A stretch of 64,000 nt of DNA from Luminiphilus sp051201685 (GCF_051201685.1 NZ_CP179213.1:186001-250000), one strand, 5' to 3'; shown: positions 9,800 to 19,168, counted from the stretch's first letter. Numbers and translations: made by a program. The notes: generated from the letters alone by a model not told the origin.

Positions 9800-10867
9800 A
9801 TGTCAGACCTGAAAAATGATCGGTTTCTTCGAGCGCTTTTGCGTGAGCCGGTTGATAGAACCCCCCTGTGGATGATGCGACAGGCCGGACGTTACTTGCC
9901 TGAGTATCGAGAAATTCGGCAGCAGGCTGGAAGTTTTATGAGCTTGTGCAGTAATCCCGAGCTGGCCTGTGAGGTCACGATGCAGCCGCTGCGACGCTAC
10001 GCTATGGATGCAGCCATTTTGTTTTCCGATATTTTGACCATTCCCGACGCCATGGGTTTAGGACTTTATTTTGCTGAAGGTGAGGGCCCGGGTTTTGAAC
10101 GGCCCCTTCAGGGTGCCGCCGATATTGAAGCACTGGAGCCCAGTCGTGCGGTGTCTGAGCTGGGTTATGTTATGGATGCTGTGGCGTTGATACGCCGGGA
10201 GCTTAAGGGTGAGGTGCCCCTCATAGGGTTTTCGGGTAGCCCTTGGACGCTGGCCACTTACATGGTTGAGGGCGGTTCATCCAAGGATTTTGCGAAGGTC
10301 AAGTCTCTTGCGTTTAACGACCCCGCAATGATGCATCTGTTATTGGAGAAGCTCGCGGATGCTGTTGCCATGTATCTGTCGGCACAGGTCGAGCATGGCG
10401 CTCAAGCGCTGCAAATTTTTGATACTTGGGGCGGCGCCTTGAGCCATGGGGCTTACCGCGAGTTTTCCCTGCAATATATGACCCGGATTATTGAGCAGCT
10501 GCCCAGGGAGGCCGATGGCCGGCGTGTCCCTGTTATTGTCTTTACCAAGGGTGGTGGTCAGTGGTTAGAAGCCATAGCCGAGTGCGGTGCTGATGCCGTA
10601 GGACTCGACTGGACAACCGACATTGGCGAAGCTCGACTGCGGGTGGGCGACAAAGTTGCCCTGCAAGGCAATATGGATCCTTCTATGCTATTCGCCTCAC
10701 CTGAGCGTATTCGCAGTGAGGTGGCGAGTGTGTTGGAGAGCTATGGCGAGGGTACGGGCCATATCTTTAACCTGGGCCACGGCATCACGCCCGGGGTCAA
10801 TCCTGACCACGTGTCTGCCATGGTAGACGCCGTAACTGAACTCTCAGGTCAGTACCACCTCGGCTAG
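9800..10867 (+). CDS. hemE: Uroporphyrinogen decarboxylase HemE
   Basis: Removes four carboxyl groups from uroporphyrinogen III to give coproporphyrinogen III in haem biosynthesis. The length is 355 residues, as in other HemE proteins. The N-terminal signature PLWMMRQAGRYLPEYRE and the conserved FSDILTIPDAMG segment are present, as is the C-terminal FNLGHGITPGVNPDHV. It lies 3 nt after gltD and ends the run of co-oriented genes that starts at pilQ. The next gene is on the opposite strand. Confidence 0.97.
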   Translation: MSDLKNDRFLRALLREPVDRTPLWMMRQAGRYLPEYREIRQQAGSFMSLCSNPELACEVTMQPLRRYAMDAAILFSDILTIPDAMGLGLYFAEGEGPGFERPLQGAADIEALEPSRAVSELGYVMDAVALIRRELKGEVPLIGFSGSPWTLATYMVEGGSSKDFAKVKSLAFNDPAMMHLLLEKLADAVAMYLSAQVEHGAQALQIFDTWGGALSHGAYREFSLQYMTRIIEQLPREADGRRVPVIVFTKGGGQWLEAIAECGADAVGLDWTTDIGEARLRVGDKVALQGNMDPSMLFASPERIRSEVASVLESYGEGTGHIFNLGHGITPGVNPDHVSAMVDAVTELSGQYHLG

Positions 10868-10905
10868 GTCCAATAAGCGCACTCAAGAATCGGGTACTTT
10901 ACCGC

Positions 10906-10934
10906 GGGCGGGGGCAGTCCACTTGTCCCGGCCC
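10906..10934. terminator. Imperfect GC-rich hairpin between convergent genes
   Basis: The arms 10906-10916 and 10924-10934 pair at nine Watson-Crick positions plus one G-U, with one mismatch and a 7-nt loop. It lies between the hemE stop and the stop of the convergent serine hydrolase. No U-tract follows on either strand, so it may be only a weak or Rho-assisted end. Confidence 0.3.
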
Positions 10935-10941
10935 CGCTGCC

Positions 10942-12342
10942 TTACTGGGGTAGCGCAGCCAAAAGATCGATGAGAAATCCTTCCATGTCCCAGGCTTTGG
11001 TGTTGAAGGTCTGGCCCATGCGTACCACAACCAGATCTCGTGAGGGAATGATAAAGGTCGACTGGCCATAGTGGCCTCGTGCCGCGAAGGCGTCGTTGGG
11101 AATATGGGGCATCATATGACTGGCGGCAGGTTGATTGAGCCAGAACTGGGCGGCGTAGGCCCGAGACTTCAGAGATGCTTCTGTGGGCGTCGTAGTTAGA
11201 TCTACCCAGCCCTCAGGTAATATTCGTTCGTCGTTGACCACCCCGTCGTTTAAGTACAAAAGCCCAAATCGTGCCCAGTCCCTTGCAGTAGCATACATAA
11301 AAGCACCACCCACGTAGGTGCCGCCTCCATCCATTTGATAGTGCGCGTTGTTCATGCCCAGCTTGTGAAATAGAGCCCTCTGGGGGAAGTGCTGATAGGC
11401 CTCGTCAGAGGAAAAACTGTCACGGAGAATGCGACCCAATAAGACCGGACTCGCCGTTTGATAGGCCCAGCGAGTGCCCGGTGTCGCAGTTACCGGATAC
11501 TGCGCTGCAAATGCAGGAAGGTCCCGGGCCGTCATCAGCATGAGATTGACGTCGGATATGGGGTCATTTTCATAACCCTCATTGAATTCGAGACCGCTTG
11601 TCATGTGTAGTAGGTGACCTACGGTGACCTGACTGCGCAGATCCACTGGGTCGCTCCACCCGTTCAGACCCGAGGCAGCTGCAAGATCGATTTGCCCTCT
11701 GCCAACGGCAATGCCGATGAGAGCGCTGGTGAGACTCTTGGTCATGGACCATGAATTCAGTGGCACCTCAGGGCCAAATCCTTCGGCATAGCGTTCCGCA
11801 ATTAATTGATTCCTGTAAAAGACCACGATCGCTCGGGTGTTTTGCCGCTCCTCATAATCAATGGCGTCATCGAAGAACGCCCTATCCAGTGCGGCGTTGA
11901 TACGTGTTGCATCCACCCCCTCCGGATTCATCACCACTTTCGGCCAAGTACTGCCCTCCAGTGAACCCTTGGCGACATTACGCTCCAGATATGCGGCCCC
12001 TTCAAGGTCAGTCAGCAAGTCATGCTCAAACCGCGCACAGCCGAGTCCAGGGCGATAGGCTGTCTTGCTGGCCGCGCCAATGGGCCAGAATGCGAATTGC
12101 GTAGTGACAACGTTACCCGCAATCTTTGTTCGGGTCAGCCGCCTCTGTAGCGCAGAAATATCGTGAGCAAGGACCTCATCAAATTCTCGCCGGGCGATGA
12201 ACACGCCGCTGCAAACAGCATGGGAAACATACCCAGCGGGGAGGGGTCCGAGACGATTGAGATAGCTGAGGGCATAAACGCATAAAAAGACAACCAGCAA
12301 GAAAGCTAAGGGGACCCATTTTTTTTTAATGGAACGATTCAT
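10942..12342 (-). CDS. Serine hydrolase of the class C beta-lactamase/esterase family
   Basis: Membrane-anchored or exported penicillin-binding-protein-like hydrolase, 466 residues. Residues 9-28 form an uncleaved signal or membrane anchor. The catalytic SxxK is Ser199-Met-Thr-Lys202 (NSWSMTKSL). A tyrosine-containing second motif (RWAYQTAS) and a C-terminal HYGQSTF region match the family that includes 6-aminohexanoate-dimer hydrolase-type esterases. The substrate cannot be told from sequence. It follows the TonB-dependent receptor on the same strand with a gap of 172 nt, so both may serve one uptake function, for example cleaving an imported ester or amide. That link is inference. Confidence 0.8.
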   Translation of the reverse strand: MNRSIKKKWVPLAFLLVVFLCVYALSYLNRLGPLPAGYVSHAVCSGVFIARREFDEVLAHDISALQRRLTRTKIAGNVVTTQFAFWPIGAASKTAYRPGLGCARFEHDLLTDLEGAAYLERNVAKGSLEGSTWPKVVMNPEGVDATRINAALDRAFFDDAIDYEERQNTRAIVVFYRNQLIAERYAEGFGPEVPLNSWSMTKSLTSALIGIAVGRGQIDLAAASGLNGWSDPVDLRSQVTVGHLLHMTSGLEFNEGYENDPISDVNLMLMTARDLPAFAAQYPVTATPGTRWAYQTASPVLLGRILRDSFSSDEAYQHFPQRALFHKLGMNNAHYQMDGGGTYVGGAFMYATARDWARFGLLYLNDGVVNDERILPEGWVDLTTTPTEASLKSRAYAAQFWLNQPAASHMMPHIPNDAFAARGHYGQSTFIIPSRDLVVVRMGQTFNTKAWDMEGFLIDLLAALPQ

Positions 12343-12514
12343 GATGCATCCCTCTTGGTGAAAAAACAGCCATCGTCAGCTTCGTTTGGTTCTTCGAAAA
12401 TGCCGGCCTGCTGTCAGCCCCCGTATGCCCCGCCCCATTGAAACCGAATGCTCTCCGTCAATGAGGCCTGCTCTGTCACGGCTGGATTGCGCAGAGTAAC
12501 GGCACAAAATCTGG

Positions 12515-14851
12515 CTAGAACCGGTAGCTCAGGTCCAGTGCTACCGTGCGCGGTGGTTGACGGTTTTTGGCCCAGGAGCCGCTGAAAAAGCCTACACCAA
12601 AACCGTTGCCGAAAAGGGTCTCGTCAGTCAGGTTTTTGCCAACCAAGGCGACGGTCCAGGTGTCGAGTGTGCTCGCTAGCGCCAGGCGGGCGTTCACCCT
12701 CACATAGGAATCCTGATAGTTGGGATCAGCCGGTGTGTTTAGCTCGTCTTCAAACATTACGTCCACGGTGCCACGGAAAAGCATGGCGTCACCAACGGGG
12801 AGTGTTAGATTGGTGATGAGGGTGCCCGTCCACTGGGGTGCCCGTCCTGCCGTTTGCCCCGCGAGGTTAGTCGTGCCGGCCGTCGGGTTGGAGGCCACCC
12901 AGCCCTCGCAACCACTGGCAACAGGGTCATCTGCTGCTAGCTGGTCTGCGGTGCAGGGTGCGCCCGGAAAATCGTCGTAGACAGAATCGAGATAGGCGCC
13001 AGATACGGTAAAGTCCAGAAACGGTGCGGCTTGCCAGCGAGCCTCTATTTCAACCCCCTGACTGGTCGACTCTGCCGCATTGCCGACGATGAAACCGCTG
13101 TCCACAAAGGAGCTTACCTGCAGGTTGGTAAGTTCGGTATAAAACGCCGCCAGGTTCAGAGTTGCGGCACCATCCAGCAGCATCATTTTGGCGCCCAATT
13201 CGATGCTGTTTACTTCCTCATCGTCATATTCAAATTTGTTTGGGTCACCGTCGGGTACATTTGGGTTAAAACCGCCACTTTTGAAACCCCGGGTATTGCG
13301 TAAATAGGCCAGGCCGTCATCGTCGTACTGCCAGCTCAGGTTCAACGAATACGAGAGGTTCCCAGTGCTTCTCTCCTCATCGATTTCTGCATCGGTTCGG
13401 TTTAGCAGCCCGCGCGCTACGCCAATTAGAACGGGATTGGTCGTCTGCTCGCGCTCAAAAATGTCAGTTGTCCGGGTGATCAAATTACCGTCTTTCTTGT
13501 CGTAGGCATAACGTAAGCCGCCGGTGAGGCTCCAGTCGTCTGCCATGTGCCAGGTCACTTCCCCGAAGGCCGCGGCGGTCTCGGCATCCTGTTGATAGGT
13601 AGGGTTCTGGCCCAATTCAAAAGGTGGCACCGGTGACCCCGGGACGTTGATTGCCGACAGGGCAATGAGGCTGATATCGGTGGGGGTATCGACCGTGAGT
13701 TCCTGACTCTCAAGATATACACCCAGTATGTAGTCGATAGGTCCGCCTGCGCGGGATGTTAGGCGGAACTCTTGGCTGATCTGTTCAAAGTCTTCATATT
13801 GGCCTTGCTCGATAAACAGATAATCGGAGGTGTCGCCATCCAGAACGAAATCCGCTTGGTAGTCGCTGTAGCCGGTTAAGGAAGTTAGGGTGAGGTTGTC
13901 GAGTTCCCAATCGATCTGAACTAGGCCGTTGAGTGATTCTGTTTGCGTACCTTCTTCGTTCCATGAGTTGAGGGTGTTTTTATCATCGAACTGAGCAGTC
14001 TCAATTGGTGTGATGACATCAGCGTGATTTATCAGTCCTCGGAAGTTTCCCGCAATGCTGGTCAGTTGCGTGTTGTTACCGATAGTTTCCTGCTCCGCGT
14101 ATTCCAGCTTTGTATAGACACTAACCGAGTCAGTGGGATCCCAGGACAGACTCCCCCGGATCGCCGTGTTCTCCACTTCGGGTTCTTCGGTACCACGCAC
14201 CAGATTGTCCATGTAACCATTAAATTTCTGCAGTTTGCCTGCTAGCCGGCCGCTGACCCGTTCACCCAAGGGTCCAGAAACGATAGCCGTATATTCCTGG
14301 CTACCGTATTCGGCTTCATACAGCGCCCGAACTTCACCCTCGAAATCTGCGGTGGGGCGAGCTGAGTTCACAATCATCGCGCCTGCTACGGTGTTCTTAC
14401 CAAACAACACCCCCTGGGGCCCCTTAAGTACTTCCACCGCCTGTAGATCCATAAAGGGAACCAAAAACTGGCGCGTGCGCCCGGCATAAATGCCATCGAC
14501 AAAGGTTCCCACCGACTGTTCGAACGCCGAATTATTGCCAGAACCAATCCCTCTGATGAAGATGCTTGCGGGGCTACCACCGCCCGGGGAGTTAAACATC
14601 ACCACGTTGGGAACGTAGTTCGTAAGGTCTTGGATATCGAGGATAGCCGCCTCTGCGATCTTCTCGCCGCTGATCGCCGTCACAGCGACCGGGACAGTTT
14701 GCAAACTTTCTGCGCGCTTTTGTGCGGATACAATGATTTCCTCCAGCGCTAGTTCCTGTGCGCTGACAGCGACCGCGCCAGCGGTGGTAGCAATTGTTAA
14801 TGGCAAAGCGAGGCTTATCTTGTGCAGTTTAGAGGGCATCATGGGTGGCAC
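12515..14851 (-). CDS. TonB-dependent outer-membrane receptor
   Basis: Outer-membrane beta-barrel transporter powered by TonB, 778 residues. It has an N-terminal signal peptide (residues about 1-31, ending SAQ), a TonB-box-like stretch ALEEIIVSAQKR, a plug domain with VPVAVTAISGEKI and a barrel ending in an aromatic residue (LDLSYRF). It belongs to the broad group annotated as iron/siderophore or nutrient receptors; the ligand is not identifiable. A TetR gene lies upstream on the same strand, and the 107 nt between them carry palindromic operator-like repeats. The serine hydrolase follows downstream. Confidence 0.9.
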   Translation of the reverse strand: MPPMMPSKLHKISLALPLTIATTAGAVAVSAQELALEEIIVSAQKRAESLQTVPVAVTAISGEKIAEAAILDIQDLTNYVPNVVMFNSPGGGSPASIFIRGIGSGNNSAFEQSVGTFVDGIYAGRTRQFLVPFMDLQAVEVLKGPQGVLFGKNTVAGAMIVNSARPTADFEGEVRALYEAEYGSQEYTAIVSGPLGERVSGRLAGKLQKFNGYMDNLVRGTEEPEVENTAIRGSLSWDPTDSVSVYTKLEYAEQETIGNNTQLTSIAGNFRGLINHADVITPIETAQFDDKNTLNSWNEEGTQTESLNGLVQIDWELDNLTLTSLTGYSDYQADFVLDGDTSDYLFIEQGQYEDFEQISQEFRLTSRAGGPIDYILGVYLESQELTVDTPTDISLIALSAINVPGSPVPPFELGQNPTYQQDAETAAAFGEVTWHMADDWSLTGGLRYAYDKKDGNLITRTTDIFEREQTTNPVLIGVARGLLNRTDAEIDEERSTGNLSYSLNLSWQYDDDGLAYLRNTRGFKSGGFNPNVPDGDPNKFEYDDEEVNSIELGAKMMLLDGAATLNLAAFYTELTNLQVSSFVDSGFIVGNAAESTSQGVEIEARWQAAPFLDFTVSGAYLDSVYDDFPGAPCTADQLAADDPVASGCEGWVASNPTAGTTNLAGQTAGRAPQWTGTLITNLTLPVGDAMLFRGTVDVMFEDELNTPADPNYQDSYVRVNARLALASTLDTWTVALVGKNLTDETLFGNGFGVGFFSGSWAKNRQPPRTVALDLSYRF

Positions 14852-14883
14852 CGAAGGTTGACTGATTTTAGGTTAGGATTATT

Positions 14884-14902
14884 GTGTCATACATTATGAC
14901 AC
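14884..14902. promoter_or_regulatory. Perfect palindrome, probable TetR operator before the receptor gene
   Basis: The arms GTGTCAT and ATGACAC are perfectly complementary around the 5-nt centre ACATT. It lies 33-51 nt upstream of the receptor start, between the TetR gene and its presumed target. The string ATTGTGTCA at its left (14881-14889) recurs at 14919-14927, where a second, poorer palindrome (GACA...TGTC, 14912-14926) is centred. Paired sites of this size suit a dimeric TetR repressor. Binding by the adjacent TetR is inferred. Confidence 0.6.
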
Positions 14903-14958
14903 TACATTGGCGACATATATTGTGTCAATACATAAAAAGAACCGGTTAAAACAGTGCT

Positions 14959-15561
14959 TTATTGCTTTATTGAAGTGTGCTGAAGCAGCAGGCGGTAAAG
15001 CTCATCGACTAGTAGGTTCAATGTGCGGAGGGAGCTGAGTTCCTGGTGTTCGCTCAACCTGTGCCACATCTCAAAGCTGGTGATGGCATGGGCCAGCTCT
15101 TGTTGTGACGTGTCGAGCTGCCTGATTTCGGGCAGCAACAATTCCAGGTTGTCCCGCAGGTCCTTTTGTAACCGGGCATAGTTGTCTTTCAGGATGGGAT
15201 AACGCCAAGAGAGTCCCTTGGTCATGAGAAAAAGGTTTTTTTGGTCTGAGTAACCCTCGCAGTAACGCTCAACAGTTGCCCTGACCCGTTCTTCCAAACT
15301 TCCCCCGCGCGCCTTCGTGGCGAAGGCTCCCGCTGCCCTGCTGCGCACTTCGTTATTGGCCGCGGCAAACAGGCTTTCCATATCCGGAAAGTGGCGGAAC
15401 AGCGATCGGATGGTGATACCAGCGCGTTCGGAAATCAGCTGGGCTGTGGGGGCCAGCCAGCCCTCATCGATTAGGGCAAGGCATGCCTCGAGAATCGCCA
15501 GCCTATTTCGCTCGCCACGTGCATGGCGCCCGTCTTTTTTTACTGTTCGGTGATCTTCCAT
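14959..15561 (-). CDS. TetR/AcrR family transcriptional regulator
   Basis: One-component repressor-type regulator, about 200 residues from the ATG at 15561. The frame stays open to 15645, but the extra 28 residues look non-conserved and the ATG beginning MEDHRTVKKDGRHARGE is the natural start. The N-terminal helix-turn-helix is at about residues 33-57 (LISERAGITIRSLFRHFPD). The C-terminal ligand domain is unlike those I can name. It is co-oriented with and directly upstream of the TonB-dependent receptor, and the intervening DNA has TetR-style palindromes, so control of the receptor is the simplest reading. Confidence 0.88.
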   Translation of the reverse strand: MEDHRTVKKDGRHARGERNRLAILEACLALIDEGWLAPTAQLISERAGITIRSLFRHFPDMESLFAAANNEVRSRAAGAFATKARGGSLEERVRATVERYCEGYSDQKNLFLMTKGLSWRYPILKDNYARLQKDLRDNLELLLPEIRQLDTSQQELAHAITSFEMWHRLSEHQELSSLRTLNLLVDELYRLLLQHTSIKQ

Positions 15562-15805
15562 AGTATTTATAGTGCGTTGATTCGCGCGTAGGGTTCTGCT
15601 GCCTGTAGGCCCACCCAGTATGCCGACTGGACCAGCTGATGCCATCGTTTTAACGAGCCAGGACTAAGTTGACCTTGTTTCAAAGTGAACGGGTGATTGG
15701 CAACCCACCTTCACGCCCAGGGGCACGGCTTCTCTAATGATCCGGCGGCTACAAGTTTGGCGGGGCTACTCTGTTTATAGTGACTGGTATTCTCGACTGC
15801 CTCAG

Positions 15806-16642
15806 TTACACCCCGGCTTCCGGGATTCCATGGTCCATATCCAGCGCCGGGTTCTCTGAGCCCGGAACACCGACGACCCTGGCGGGCACCCCTGCCACGG
15901 TTGTGTGGGGCGGTACGTCCTGCAGTACCACCGAGCCGGCGCCGACCTTGGCGCCCTCGCCAACCATAATGTTGCCTAGGATTTTTGCCCCGGCGGAGAT
16001 CAGCACGCCGTCACCAATTTTGGGGTGCCGGTCGCCATCTTGTTTTCCAGTACCCCCCAGAGTGACCGACTGAAGAATAGAGACGTGGTTGCCTACTACG
16101 GCCGTTTCACCAATCACTAAGCCAGTGGCGTGGTCGAGCATAATGCCGTGACCAAACCGCGCAGCGGGATGAATGTCGATGCCAAACTTCTGTGATACCT
16201 GGCTTTGTAAAAATAGAGCCAGTGAGTGTCGGTTTTCCTGCCAAAGCCAATGGGCAACACGATGGGTTTGTAAAGCTTGAAATCCTTTGAAATAGAGGAA
16301 AGGCAGATGATATTCCTGACAGGCTGAGTCGCGATCGAGAACTGCCTGTAAATCGTTACGGATAGCGCTGCGTAGCGTCGCGTCGCTGCTAAAGGCCGCT
16401 AGCATGATCTCACGGAGCATCATGGCCGGAACCGTTGGGCTATCGAGCTGGTTAGCCAAATGAAAGCTTAGCGCACATTCAAGTTCGTCATGATGCAAAA
16501 TGGTTGCATGCAGAAAACTCACCAGAACCGGCTCTTGGCTGGCAGCGCGCTCGGTCTCTGCGCGCATTTGCTCCCAGATAGGGTCACCGCCCTGTAGTTT
16601 TTTTATTGGTACTGAATGAACTGCCGTCATAACGGTCACCAT
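15806..16642 (-). CDS. cysE: Serine O-acetyltransferase CysE
   Basis: Transfers acetyl from acetyl-CoA to L-serine, giving O-acetylserine for cysteine synthesis. The protein has 278 residues from the ATG at 16642; a second in-frame ATG four codons in (16630) is equally possible. An N-terminal helical SATase domain (PIWEQMRAETE...) is followed by a left-handed beta-helix: GIMLDHATGLVIGETAVVG, LGGTGKQDGDRHPKIGDGV and the CoA-site region VVLQDVPPHTTVAGVPARVVG. These match CysE rather than a general hexapeptide acyltransferase. It appears to be a single-gene unit; the upstream TrmB-like gene is co-oriented after a 53-nt gap. Confidence 0.93.
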   Translation of the reverse strand: MVTVMTAVHSVPIKKLQGGDPIWEQMRAETERAASQEPVLVSFLHATILHHDELECALSFHLANQLDSPTVPAMMLREIMLAAFSSDATLRSAIRNDLQAVLDRDSACQEYHLPFLYFKGFQALQTHRVAHWLWQENRHSLALFLQSQVSQKFGIDIHPAARFGHGIMLDHATGLVIGETAVVGNHVSILQSVTLGGTGKQDGDRHPKIGDGVLISAGAKILGNIMVGEGAKVGAGSVVLQDVPPHTTVAGVPARVVGVPGSENPALDMDHGIPEAGV

Positions 16643-16695
16643 TTTTAGGCGCTAGACCTTCCAGAGCATAGAATAGCGCAGGATGTCAGTCTGCT

Positions 16696-17364
16696 CTAGT
16701 TAGAAAAAACACCTCTAAAACACCATAAAGCCTGATTGCGCTCAGCATACTTCTTTTCGAAAAGTGTCCAGGGCTTGCTGACCTCAAGACGTTCAAGTTT
16801 GCCGGTGAAACCAATGAGTGTAGAGGCGAGGGCGAATTCCTCGGCATATACCTGCCAGTTGCTGCGCATTTCTACTGAGCCGCCTAAACGCGCCAACAAT
16901 GGAAATGCCGGGTGACCATGCAAGCGCCGTTTCAGTTGTGACGATTTAGGCCATGGATTGGGGTAAAGCAGGTAATGATGGGCAACTTTGATATTGGCCG
17001 TTTCTAATAGCTGCCAAAAGGGTTCACACTCGGCGCGCAGGAGCAGGTATTTATCAGAGGCGTCAGCGTGCTTGGTCAGCCGATGAGCAGATTTATCTAG
17101 ACCAATCACGGCGGCATCATCATGCTGCTCTGCTAGGCGTTTGGTGCTCATGCCAGTACCACAAAAGGAGTCTAGAACTAGCGGCGGGTTACCGCGCTCG
17201 GCGAGCCACGCCGTGGCGTAGTCAAAGGTTTTCTGCGTGTGTTCGGGAATGGGTTTGCGCCAGCGCGTCCGGCAGTGCTTTATGACCAGTGCCTCGAGAT
17301 CGGGGTGTGGGGCTTGCTGGTCACTCTGCACTGGTGGCTGTTCAATTTGCGTGTGTTCATTCAC
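16696..17364 (-). CDS. TrmB-like SAM-dependent methyltransferase
   Basis: Class I methyltransferase related to TrmB, which makes N7-methylguanosine-46 in tRNA. About 222 residues from a GTG at 17364; an upstream TTG at 17388 is an alternative, and neither has a clear ribosome site. The TrmB-type motif YPNPWPKSSQLKRRL and the C-terminal TLFEKKYAERNQALWCF are visible. The SAM-binding motif I is LDSFCGTGMST, unlike the EIGFGxG of standard TrmB, so this may be a paralog with another tRNA or RNA target. It is divergent from the acyltransferase at 17404, leaving almost no room for separate promoters. Confidence 0.75.
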   Translation of the reverse strand: MNEHTQIEQPPVQSDQQAPHPDLEALVIKHCRTRWRKPIPEHTQKTFDYATAWLAERGNPPLVLDSFCGTGMSTKRLAEQHDDAAVIGLDKSAHRLTKHADASDKYLLLRAECEPFWQLLETANIKVAHHYLLYPNPWPKSSQLKRRLHGHPAFPLLARLGGSVEMRSNWQVYAEEFALASTLIGFTGKLERLEVSKPWTLFEKKYAERNQALWCFRGVFSN

Positions 17365-17403
17365 CTTGCCATCATACCCTGCTTGCAATGGGAGTTTTAA
17401 ATT

Positions 17404-18132
17404 ATGCGCGCAGATTTGCGCCCCTACTGGGTGAAAAAAGCTTGGCTAAATTGTCGCGAAGCCTGGATCGATTATTTTCTACGCCCACGTTGTGCTTCTC
17501 TGGGTGCTCACCCAAATATTATGAACCCTTGGTGGGTCGATATTGCGGGTAATAACATCCACATTGGGCACTCTTTTACTGCGGTCGGAGAAGCGGCCCA
17601 GCGAATTAAGATTGGCGTCTGGGGGCGAGCCCAAGGAGAAGGGAAAATTACGATCGGTAACGGTGTGTTGCTCAGCCCTGGGGTACGCATTGCCTGCAGT
17701 GACGAAATTACGATCGGCGATGGTGTCATGATGGCTAATGGCGCTTATGTCACTGACTCCGATTGGCACGGTCTCTATGATCGCGTGGCTAGGTCAGATT
17801 TGGTGACACCGGTTCGCCTTGGCGATAACGTCTGGTTGGGTGATGGAGCTAAAGTGCTCAAAGGCGTGACCATTGGTGAAAACAGTGTTGTGGCAGCAGG
17901 TGCCGTGGTGACTCGTGACGTGCCGGATAATGTGGTTGTAGCAGGCAATCCTGCTCAAGTTGTGAAGCAGCTTGATACTGAAACCCCAAGGCGTACCCGA
18001 GCAGATTTGTATCATGATCCTTACGCTACAGCGGATTTTTATGACGCCGTTGACCGCGAGGTATTGTCAGAAAACACATTTGCCCGTTGGTTGTGGAGTT
18101 GTATTTACCCTGCGGCGCGTCGAGAGAAATAG
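17404..18132 (+). CDS. Hexapeptide-repeat acyltransferase
   Basis: Left-handed beta-helix acyltransferase of the WbbJ/maltose-acetyltransferase type, 242 residues. Hexapeptide repeats run from about residue 75 to 185 (ITIGNGVLLSPGVRI, ITIGDGVMMANGAYV, VWLGDGAKVLKGVTIG), with the catalytic-type SDWHG in an excursion and the family end VVVAGNPAQVV. The acceptor is unknown; cell-surface sugar or lipid decoration is a common role. It begins 39 nt from the divergent TrmB-like gene and converges on srkA 4 nt past its stop. Confidence 0.8.
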   Translation: MRADLRPYWVKKAWLNCREAWIDYFLRPRCASLGAHPNIMNPWWVDIAGNNIHIGHSFTAVGEAAQRIKIGVWGRAQGEGKITIGNGVLLSPGVRIACSDEITIGDGVMMANGAYVTDSDWHGLYDRVARSDLVTPVRLGDNVWLGDGAKVLKGVTIGENSVVAAGAVVTRDVPDNVVVAGNPAQVVKQLDTETPRRTRADLYHDPYATADFYDAVDREVLSENTFARWLWSCIYPAARREK

Positions 18133-18136
18133 CGGG

Positions 18137-19111
18137 TTAAAGCAGGCGCAGTGCGGGTTCATTCATGGCAGCCATCTGCTCTCTGAGCTCAAGAATGTGA
18201 TCACCCCAAAAGCGTTCCTGCCCAAACCACGGAAAGGCTTTTGGGAAAGCCGGATCGTCCCAACGTCGCCCTAGCCACGCGGCGTGATGCATGATGCGTA
18301 GGGTTCGAAGTGCTTCTATCCAGTTTAGCTGTCGCGGATCGAAATCGTGAAATTCTTCGTAACCCGCAATGAGTTCCGCCAACTGCTGCTCTCGGTGGTG
18401 CCGTTCATCATTCAAAAACATCCAGAGATCTTGGATGGCAGGTCCCATGATGCAGTCATCGAGATCGACAAAGTGGGCGGTGTCGTCCCGCCAAAGAATG
18501 TTGCCGCAGTGACAGTCGCCATGAATGCGCTGTAAATCGGATGTTGCCATACCCGACAGAAGTTCCTTTGCTGCTTGTTCGCAGTCGAGCGCCAGAGTGC
18601 CGTAGGCTTCTTGAAGGTCCCGCGGAATAAAGTGCTCGCTGAGAAACTGGCGACTAGCCGTCGCCATGCGGGGAATGTCTATTTGAATACGATGCTCAAA
18701 GGGTTTTGCTGCACCTACCCGATGAATGCGCCCCAACACATTACCCAATTGATATAAATGCTCTAGGTTATCCAGTTCCGGGGGGTGCCCCCCCCGGCGT
18801 TGAAATACCGTAAAACGCTGACCGAGGGCTTTATGCAGCGTTTCGCCATTTTTAATTTCGGGCGCTACGACAGAAATATCGTGCTCGACCAATTCGAGAG
18901 CAAACCGGTGCTCTTCTAAAATTTGCTCGTCCGTCCAGCGCTGGTCTCGATAAAACTTCACGATGACCGGTACTTCATCCTCAATTCCAACCTGGTAAAC
19001 CCGGTTTTCGTAAGAGTTCAGTCCGATTAGGCGCAGATCACAGCGGTAGCCCACTGTTTCTACACAGTCGACGACAGCATCGGGAGTCAGTGCGTCGTAG
19101 GGATGGGACAT
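18137..19111 (-). CDS. srkA: Stress response kinase SrkA (YihE family)
   Basis: Cytoplasmic serine/threonine kinase of the choline-kinase fold, known in Escherichia coli as YihE/RdoA and linked to Cpx-related stress survival. The protein has 324 residues, full length. Visible motifs are the N-terminal LNSYENRVYQVGIED, the catalytic loop IHGDCHCGNILW and the metal-binding VDLDDCIMGP. It is convergent with the acyltransferase and co-oriented with comF upstream. A small inverted repeat (CCGTCA/TGACGG, 19149-19163) lies just downstream of comF, before this gene. Confidence 0.93.
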   Translation of the reverse strand: MSHPYDALTPDAVVDCVETVGYRCDLRLIGLNSYENRVYQVGIEDEVPVIVKFYRDQRWTDEQILEEHRFALELVEHDISVVAPEIKNGETLHKALGQRFTVFQRRGGHPPELDNLEHLYQLGNVLGRIHRVGAAKPFEHRIQIDIPRMATASRQFLSEHFIPRDLQEAYGTLALDCEQAAKELLSGMATSDLQRIHGDCHCGNILWRDDTAHFVDLDDCIMGPAIQDLWMFLNDERHHREQQLAELIAGYEEFHDFDPRQLNWIEALRTLRIMHHAAWLGRRWDDPAFPKAFPWFGQERFWGDHILELREQMAAMNEPALRLL

Positions 19112-19168
19112 GGCAATAACGTCACGCTAAATGACTAGCATAACCTAGCCGTCAAGCTGACGGTGTAG

